This document shows positions 59,282 through 64,000 of a DNA stretch of 64,000 bases, piece after piece (the stretch's first letter is position 1; each line of letters begins with the position of its first letter). The position numbers were made by a program, and so were the translations under genes. This stretch comes from CAYOWQ01 sp964407695. GTDB lineage: Bacteria; Planctomycetota; Phycisphaerae; Phycisphaerales; SM1A02. The stretch spans positions 434,001-498,000 of the forward strand of contig CAYOWQ010000001.1 in the NCBI GenBank assembly GCA_964407695.1, written 5' to 3'. The notes under the pieces are model-generated. The model had not been told where the DNA came from. It made no database searches and worked only from the letters and a program-made list of their open reading frames with translations.

Positions 59282-60817
59282 ATGCGTAAGACGCCCCTGA
59301 GTGGATTGTTAGCGATCGGCCTCCTGGTGGCCGGCTGCTTTACCGGCTGTGCCGCCCAGCAGAAAAAGCAGGAGCCACCGCCACCGCAACCCAAGGCAGC
59401 CGCCAAGCCGGCTCCCGCCAAGTCTGGTAACTGCGCTACGGCGTACTACCCAACCGGCGAGAAGGCCACATCGGTGCTCATGCTGGAGAAGTGTGCGCCG
59501 GCGGAGGTCGTTGCCGGGGCGCCCTTTGATTACACCATCACCGCCATGAACATCTCGGGTGCCAGCCTCGAAGACGTTGTGGTCAATGACACCATTCCCA
59601 CCGGCTTCAGTGTGGCCGGGTCGGAGCCGTCAGGCGCCAACATGGGTTCCGGCAAGATGTCCTGGAATCTCGGAAACATGGGGCCTGGCGATTCCAAGAC
59701 CATCAAGGTCAAGGGTTCGGCCACGGCCAAGGGTGTCCTGAACAACTGCGCCACGGCGTCCTACACCATGGCCGCCTGCATCTCAGTCAACGTGGTCCAG
59801 CCGTCGCTGGCGATCACCAAGTCCGCTCCGTCGGATGTGGTTCTCTGTGATCCCATCCCGGTCAAGATCGTTGTGACCAACACCGGTTCCGGTGCGGCCA
59901 CCAACGTCACGGTGACCGACAACTTCCCGGCCGGTCTGGCCACCGCAGACGGAAAGACCAACTTCTCGCAGTCGGTCGGCACCTTGGCATCCGGCCAGAG
60001 CAAGGAGATCAACCTCAGCCTCAAGGCGTCGAAGACCGGGTCCTTCCAGAACACGGCCATGGCGGCCGCCGACGGCAACCTGAAGGCTCAGTCGCAGACG
60101 ACGACCACCGTCGTTCATCAGCCCAAGCTCACGATCGACGTTGAGTGCCCGGGTGAAACCCGATTCGGCCTCGACGTGACCTACAAGGTGACGGTCAAGA
60201 ACGTTGGTGATTCGGCTTGCGACACGACCGTGTCGTCGACCATCCCCGGCGGTTCGACCTTTGTGAAGGCCGACAACGGCGGAACGTTCTCTGCCGGCAA
60301 GGTGGTCTGGAATGTCGGTTCGCTCAAGGCCAATGAGTCCAAGTCGGCGACCTACACCGTCAAGCCCAGCAGTATCGGCAGCCTCAGCGTGACCGCGAGC
60401 GCCAGCTGTGCCTGTGCGGATTCGGTCAGCGATTCCTGCTCGACCCCGATCAAGGGCACCCCGGACCTCGTGACCCTGCTTGACGATAGCGAAGGCGTGG
60501 TTGCCGTCAGTTCCAACCATGAGTATCGCTATGAAGTCGGTAACCAGGGCCAGGTCGACCTGACCAACATCCAGGTCGTGGTGACCCTGCCTGAAGGTCT
60601 TGAATATGTGTCGTCTGATTCGCCCGTCGCTCCCAAGGTCGATGGCCGCAAGCTGACCTGGACCGCCGCCAACGCCCTCAAGCCTGGCGAGCGTCGCACC
60701 TACCGGCTCATCGTGAAGGCGACCAAGGCGGGTGAGTATCTCGTGATCAGCGAGACGACCTGCAACGAACTGAAGTCCTCCGTCCGCGACGACGAAGTGA
60801 CCGTGTTCGTCCAGTAA
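59282..60817 (+). CDS. DUF11-repeat lipoprotein, OmcB-like
   Basis: The product has 511 residues; AAAGGA precedes ATG 59282. A lipoprotein signal ends at LLVAGC (a second Cys follows in FTGC). After a Pro/Ala/Lys-rich linker come four DUF11-type Ig-like repeats of about 110 residues (ITAMNISGASLEDVVVNDTI, KIVVTNTGSGAATNVTVTD, YKVTVKNVGDSACDTTVSS, YRYEVGNQGQVDLTNIQVVV). Many Cys residues occur in pairs, as in CACADSVSDSC. The closest familiar protein is the chlamydial large Cys-rich envelope protein OmcB. It is probably an envelope structural protein. A strong terminator follows. Confidence 0.85.
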   Translation: MRKTPLSGLLAIGLLVAGCFTGCAAQQKKQEPPPPQPKAAAKPAPAKSGNCATAYYPTGEKATSVLMLEKCAPAEVVAGAPFDYTITAMNISGASLEDVVVNDTIPTGFSVAGSEPSGANMGSGKMSWNLGNMGPGDSKTIKVKGSATAKGVLNNCATASYTMAACISVNVVQPSLAITKSAPSDVVLCDPIPVKIVVTNTGSGAATNVTVTDNFPAGLATADGKTNFSQSVGTLASGQSKEINLSLKASKTGSFQNTAMAAADGNLKAQSQTTTTVVHQPKLTIDVECPGETRFGLDVTYKVTVKNVGDSACDTTVSSTIPGGSTFVKADNGGTFSAGKVVWNVGSLKANESKSATYTVKPSSIGSLSVTASASCACADSVSDSCSTPIKGTPDLVTLLDDSEGVVAVSSNHEYRYEVGNQGQVDLTNIQVVVTLPEGLEYVSSDSPVAPKVDGRKLTWTAANALKPGERRTYRLIVKATKAGEYLVISETTCNELKSSVRDDEVTVFVQ

Positions 60818-60843
60818 TCTCCCCCAACTCGCCCGAATCCAAT

Positions 60844-60881
60844 GCGGCCGTCCTGATCCAGGACGGCCGCTTTTCATTTTT
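60844..60881 (+). terminator. Intrinsic terminator of the DUF11 lipoprotein gene
   Basis: A 12-bp perfect stem (GCGGCCGTCCTG / CAGGACGGCCGC, loop ATC) at 60844-60870 is followed by TTTTCATTTTT, 27 bases after the stop. Confidence 0.92.
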
Positions 60882-60962
60882 GCAGTTACGCGCGAGATCG
60901 CTCAGTGAAAGGCGGCCATGAGGTCGCCTCAATTCAGCGAAGCCGCTCGTTCAACCACCGGC

Positions 60963-61601
60963 TCAGGATTTGGGATCAGCCCGAAGCGAAAGAAGCGAAA
61001 ACAGCTCCATGCGTGAGGCCTTGTCCTTGAGGAAGACGCCGTGGAGTTTGCTGGTTGTCGTCCATGACCCCGGCTTCCTGACGCCGCGGTAGCACATGCA
61101 GAAATGCCGACACTGAAGGATCACCGCCACGCCTTGGGGTCGAAGGGCTTCCTGGATGGCTCCGGCAATCTGAGCGGTAAGCTTCTCCTGCACCTGAAGA
61201 CGCTTGGCGAAAACATCAACGACCCGTGCGATCTTCGAAAGGCCGACGACCTTGCCGTCGGGGATATACGCCACGTGCGCCCGGCCGACGAAAGGCACCA
61301 TGTGGTGCTCGCAATGGCTGTGCAACTCAATGTCGGACACCAGCACCAGCTCTTCATACCCCTCGACCTCGGTGAACGTGCGGGAGAGGAATTCGCGTGG
61401 ATCCTGCTGATAGCCGGCGAAGTGATCTTTCATCGCCTGGATCACTCGCTTGGGTGTGTCGATCAGGCCTTCACGCTGCGGGTCCTCCCCGATGAACTGG
61501 ATCAGGCAGCGAACGTGCTCCATGGCAGCCTGCACGGCCGGATCGTCCTGGTCAATGTGCATGGGGGGAGTGTATTCGCTGTCCAGAAGCAACGGATTCA
61601 T
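60963..61601 (-). CDS. folE: GTP cyclohydrolase I
   Basis: The product has 212 residues. ATG 61601 overlaps the stop of the upstream dehydratase gene by 4 bases; a longer frame is a shadow. IELHSHCEHHMVPFVGRAHV (zinc Cys and His), GKVVGLSKIARVVDVFAKRL, QVQEKLTAQIA, CRHFCMCYRGVRK (second zinc Cys) and a C-terminal LRADPKS are diagnostic of FolE. It makes dihydroneopterin triphosphate for folate or other pterins. Its place in an acyl-ACP operon is unusual. Confidence 0.96.
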   Translation of the reverse strand: MNPLLLDSEYTPPMHIDQDDPAVQAAMEHVRCLIQFIGEDPQREGLIDTPKRVIQAMKDHFAGYQQDPREFLSRTFTEVEGYEELVLVSDIELHSHCEHHMVPFVGRAHVAYIPDGKVVGLSKIARVVDVFAKRLQVQEKLTAQIAGAIQEALRPQGVAVILQCRHFCMCYRGVRKPGSWTTTSKLHGVFLKDKASRMELFSLLSLRADPKS

Positions 61602-62131
61602 GTGAGGCGTTCGATCAGAGCGAGCAGGTCGCCCACGGCCGCGTGTCGAAGGATCGTACGAAAGTTCTCGCCAAAGACAAAGTTGTGCCCCGGGAAACTG
61701 AGCCCGGATCGGTTCTGATCGATATGACTGAACATGAGATCGACCGCACCGATGCGTGTCCACCCATCGCCCTCGTTCCAGCCCCGGCGATGAACGGTGC
61801 CCACGGTCGAGGCTCCGCTCTGGTCGATTCGTTCAATCCGGGCGTCATAAAGGATCGTCTGGCCGGGCGAAACGTCGGCCTCAAAGACGGCCTGGTTGAT
61901 CTTGGCGAGGATCACCTTCTCCCGAAAACCATGAACGGCCCCCACAAGGATGCCGGCGGTTTGCGCCATGCCCTCGATCATCAGACTTGCGGGCATGATG
62001 GGGAGCGCCCCCGAGGCGTCAGCGTCGAAGTGGTCGTGAAGGTACTCTTCGGCCAGCGAGACGTTTTTGATCGCCGCCAAATGCTTGGCGTGTTCATACG
62101 CGACGATCTGATCGATCCACATCCACCGCAT
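61598..62131 (-). CDS. FabA/FabZ-like 3-hydroxyacyl-ACP dehydratase
   Basis: The product has 177 residues with one hot-dog fold. HFDADASGALPIMPASLMIE carries the catalytic His, and GMAQTAGILVG follows; compared with FabZ (HFPGRPVMPG) the loop after His is longer. KINQAVFEADVSPGQTILYD is the second conserved block. A C-terminal extension of about 35 residues is atypical. It presumably dehydrates 3-hydroxyacyl-ACP. It lies between the ACP gene and folE, overlapping the latter. Confidence 0.82.
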   Translation of the reverse strand: MRWMWIDQIVAYEHAKHLAAIKNVSLAEEYLHDHFDADASGALPIMPASLMIEGMAQTAGILVGAVHGFREKVILAKINQAVFEADVSPGQTILYDARIERIDQSGASTVGTVHRRGWNEGDGWTRIGAVDLMFSHIDQNRSGLSFPGHNFVFGENFRTILRHAAVGDLLALIERLT

Positions 62132-62151
62132 GGCGGAACAGTCTCGCAGCC

Positions 62152-62556
62152 TCAGGCCGCGAGCTTGCGCTCCACGAAATCCACCAGGCTCTTGACGGTG
62201 AAGAGCTCACTGACTTTATCGATGCGCCGATCACCGTCGAATTCGCTGAAATCCACGTGCGGCATCCGCTGGCGAAGGACGACCATTCCCTTGTCGGTGA
62301 ATTTTCCGTTGTCCACCAGGGTTGCGTCAGACATCAGATTCTCGGGGAAAAGTTCGCCCTGTTCGATCTTGAAGGGCTTCCCCGGCGCGGAAAACTTCTT
62401 TTCCAATCGAAACACGATGTCGAGAAAATCGATCGACTCAGCTTCAAGGTCGCCAGTGAGGGTGGCGTTGGGCGTGATCTCCTCCTGATCGACACCCAAG
62501 GCTTCTTCCAGGACATCCTGCACGTTCTTGAAGATCTCGTCGCGGCTCATCGCCAT
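62152..62556 (-). CDS. Long acyl carrier protein
   Basis: The product has 134 residues, against 75-85 for normal ACPs. The N-terminal helix (DEIFKNVQDVLEEALGVDQE) and the phosphopantetheine site region EAESIDFLDIVFRLEKKF are clear, with Ser in the ESID motif where DSL is usual. An extra segment of about 50 residues (from FSAPGKPFKIEQGELFPENL to DRRIDKVSEL) lies before the final helix. It carries growing acyl chains. It is flanked by two dehydratase genes, suggesting a dedicated pathway. Confidence 0.87.
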   Translation of the reverse strand: MAMSRDEIFKNVQDVLEEALGVDQEEITPNATLTGDLEAESIDFLDIVFRLEKKFSAPGKPFKIEQGELFPENLMSDATLVDNGKFTDKGMVVLRQRMPHVDFSEFDGDRRIDKVSELFTVKSLVDFVERKLAA

Positions 62557-62588
62557 TCATGCCTCCATCCACCGATCTGGCCATCCAC

Positions 62589-63005
62589 TCAGACAGCGGC
62601 GACCGGCTGCGTCCGTTGAAGAGCCCGCATTGTAAACCTTCCGGACACCGCCGTCTCCCCGACGCCGGTTTCGGGTCGCACCACGTCGGCCGATCCCTTG
62701 AACGTGATCGCGCCACCGTCCTCAATTCGACCCATGACTACCTCGACCCGCAGCCCCTCGCCGGGGCGTACAAACGATCCATACCGAAGCGTCTTGACCT
62801 CCCCCAGCACGTGGCGCTCGCGGCCGGTCCCCGCGAGCAGCCGCCGGGCTGCCTGAACGAGCGCTTCAAGCATGAGCACGCCGGGAAGGACCGGAAATCC
62901 GGGAAAGTGGTCGGCGAGGTACTCCTCGGCCGCCGTGACCTGCTTGATGGCAACGATCCGGTCGGCCGACTGCTCGAGAACCTGATCGATGAGTTGGAAC
63001 TTCAT
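62589..63005 (-). CDS. FabZ-like 3-hydroxyacyl-ACP dehydratase
   Basis: The product has 138 residues, the standard FabZ length. AAEEYLADHFPGFPVLPGVL and MLEALVQAARRL contain the catalytic His and Glu of the FabZ hot-dog fold; GEVKTLRYGSFVRPGEGLRV is the next conserved block. Its start overlaps the stop of the upstream oxidoreductase-like gene (ATGA). Together with the gene at 61598 it gives two dehydratases around one ACP. Confidence 0.88.
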   Translation of the reverse strand: MKFQLIDQVLEQSADRIVAIKQVTAAEEYLADHFPGFPVLPGVLMLEALVQAARRLLAGTGRERHVLGEVKTLRYGSFVRPGEGLRVEVVMGRIEDGGAITFKGSADVVRPETGVGETAVSGRFTMRALQRTQPVAAV

Positions 63006-64000
63006 GGCCTCAGGCTAGCAGGGATCGCATTATCTGTCCCCGGAAACGCAGCCTCGCGCACGATCGATTCGGGGGTCTCGCTTCGCAGACGCCCTGACCG
63101 TGCGAGGACATGCAAGCGTGCCAGGGACTCGGCCCAGGCGCCCCGGTCGTCGGGCTGTGCCGCGGCCGCTGATTGGATACAGCCGAGGACCAGGCTTCGA
63201 ACCTCCCGGTCCCGGCGGCTTCCGCGCCATCGAATCGGAATCAGTCGAGCCACCAGCGCGGTGATTCGCGCTGGCCAATCGCTCGATCGAAACTCGATCC
63301 GAATCCGATGCCCGAAACCGCGGGCTTCCAGACGGTTGAAATAGCGCCGCTCGATCTGGTCGCCGCGGGGGAGTCGAACACTGAGCCGTTCGCGCATGCG
63401 GCGACGATGTTCGAGGCTCATCGCCGTTGTGGAGAGGTAGAAGAGGTCGCGAATAAGCATCGATTCGGCAATCGCGGGCAGGGCAAGGCGAAGGAGTGCA
63501 ACGCCGGTCCCGGTGCCGCCGTCATCCAGGAGCGGCACAAGAACCTCGGCCATCTGGGTTGCATACGCCAAGCCACCCCACATCGATGCCCGGTAGAACG
63601 CCATGACGAGCTCACGTTCGATCTCAGGCGTCCGTGCCCCTCGGCCGGCGGCGATCAGCTTTGACAGGGCTGAACGCACCAGGTGCTCGAATCCCACGGC
63701 TTCGTTTCGATCCGGCCAACTGCCTCGCGAGATGGAGAGCACCATTCGCCGTACCAGGCGCTCCACGGGTTCGTCTCGATCACCCTGATCAAGCTTCAGG
63801 TCGCCGATGGCCAGCCGGCGCCCGATCTGAAGCGCTTCAAGAGACCGTCCGAATCCGCGGGCCTCGAGTCGGCGCGCTGCAGCCTCGATGGCCTCAATGG
63901 AAACAGGGATGAATCCCTTCTGGAAGGCCACGCCGATCATGACAAGATCAGTCAACCGGTCAGTGAAGAAATACGATCGACAGATCGAGGCGAATGGATC
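63002..64000 (-). CDS. C-terminal part of a 2-oxoacid (indolepyruvate) ferredoxin oxidoreductase-like protein (5' partial)
   Basis: The frame is open to the right edge, giving 332 visible residues. FFTDRLTDLVMIGVAFQKGF, IPVSIEAIEAAARRLEARGF and SLEALQIGRRLA resemble the end of the gamma domain of indolepyruvate ferredoxin oxidoreductase. The rest is a helical region (AFYRASMWGGLAYATQMAEV, RYFNRLEARGFGHRIRIEFR) that may correspond to the family's C-terminal domain but is divergent. A TTG at 63953-63955 opens the frame in the window but the gene clearly continues upstream. Such enzymes exchange CoA, 2-oxoacids and ferredoxin electrons. The stop overlaps the FabZ-like start. Confidence 0.6.
   Translation of the reverse strand, partial: DPFASICRSYFFTDRLTDLVMIGVAFQKGFIPVSIEAIEAAARRLEARGFGRSLEALQIGRRLAIGDLKLDQGDRDEPVERLVRRMVLSISRGSWPDRNEAVGFEHLVRSALSKLIAAGRGARTPEIERELVMAFYRASMWGGLAYATQMAEVLVPLLDDGGTGTGVALLRLALPAIAESMLIRDLFYLSTTAMSLEHRRRMRERLSVRLPRGDQIERRYFNRLEARGFGHRIRIEFRSSDWPARITALVARLIPIRWRGSRRDREVRSLVLGCIQSAAAAQPDDRGAWAESLARLHVLARSGRLRSETPESIVREAAFPGTDNAIPASLRP

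Overview
The window looks like chromosomal DNA from a planctomycete, most probably of the Phycisphaerae type. The evidence is indirect: several exported proteins end in a dockerin-like tail of the form D-x-N-x-D-G-x-V-D-G-x-D-L-G-L-L-L-x-x-W; an ECF-like sigma factor of the TIGR02999 type overlaps a Ser/Thr kinase with TPR repeats; there are CxxC zinc-ribbon membrane proteins; and there is a DUF11 lipoprotein resembling chlamydial OmcB. I see no phage, insertion sequence, CRISPR array or rRNA. Both ends cut genes: an FG-GAP protein at the left and a 2-oxoacid oxidoreductase-like gene at the right.

Layout. 1-1.3 kb: end of a seven-repeat FG-GAP protein. 1.9-15.9 kb: a redox and sugar island with an SMP-30/gluconolactonase protein, a GlcG/HbpS-cupin fusion, two tandem DM13 proteins, a glucose-dehydrogenase-like zinc enzyme, a MIP channel, a GMC oxidoreductase, a two-domain VOC protein, an NDH-2 type dehydrogenase and a GH63 glucosidase. 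16-20.2 kb: two sigma factors and the kinase. 20.2-27.7 kb: a tRNA(CAU), an amidohydrolase, a Tat lipoprotein, ribosomal protein L21, a QueC-like protein lacking the PP-loop, an AmpG-like transporter, an aminotransferase, and a PadR regulator overlapping a HAAS/STN-like membrane protein.

27.7-30.4 kb: thrS, preceded by a Thr-rich leader peptide and a strong intrinsic terminator with matching alternative helices. This is a textbook arrangement for ribosome-mediated attenuation and is the most striking signal in the window. 30.4-43.6 kb: large exported proteins (beta-helix, a beta-rich unknown, two vanadium haloperoxidase/PAP2-like paralogues) with an SthA-like flavoprotein and a family 5 uracil-DNA glycosylase. 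43.9-50.9 kb: transaldolase/FSA, an FHA protein, UDP-glucose dehydrogenase, an alkyltransferase, a zinc-ribbon gene split by an in-frame TAG, glyA, and a coupled 39-aa/273-aa pair. 50.9-51.4 kb: a likely structured small RNA with its own promoter and terminator.

51.4-60.8 kb: a DEAD-box helicase convergent with an HrpA protein that lacks its helicase half, an ABC-2 exporter, a GAF protein, holB, an exported unknown and the DUF11 lipoprotein. 61-64 kb: a tight minus-strand operon running oxidoreductase, FabZ-like, long ACP, FabA/FabZ-like, folE. It suggests a dedicated acyl-ACP pathway.
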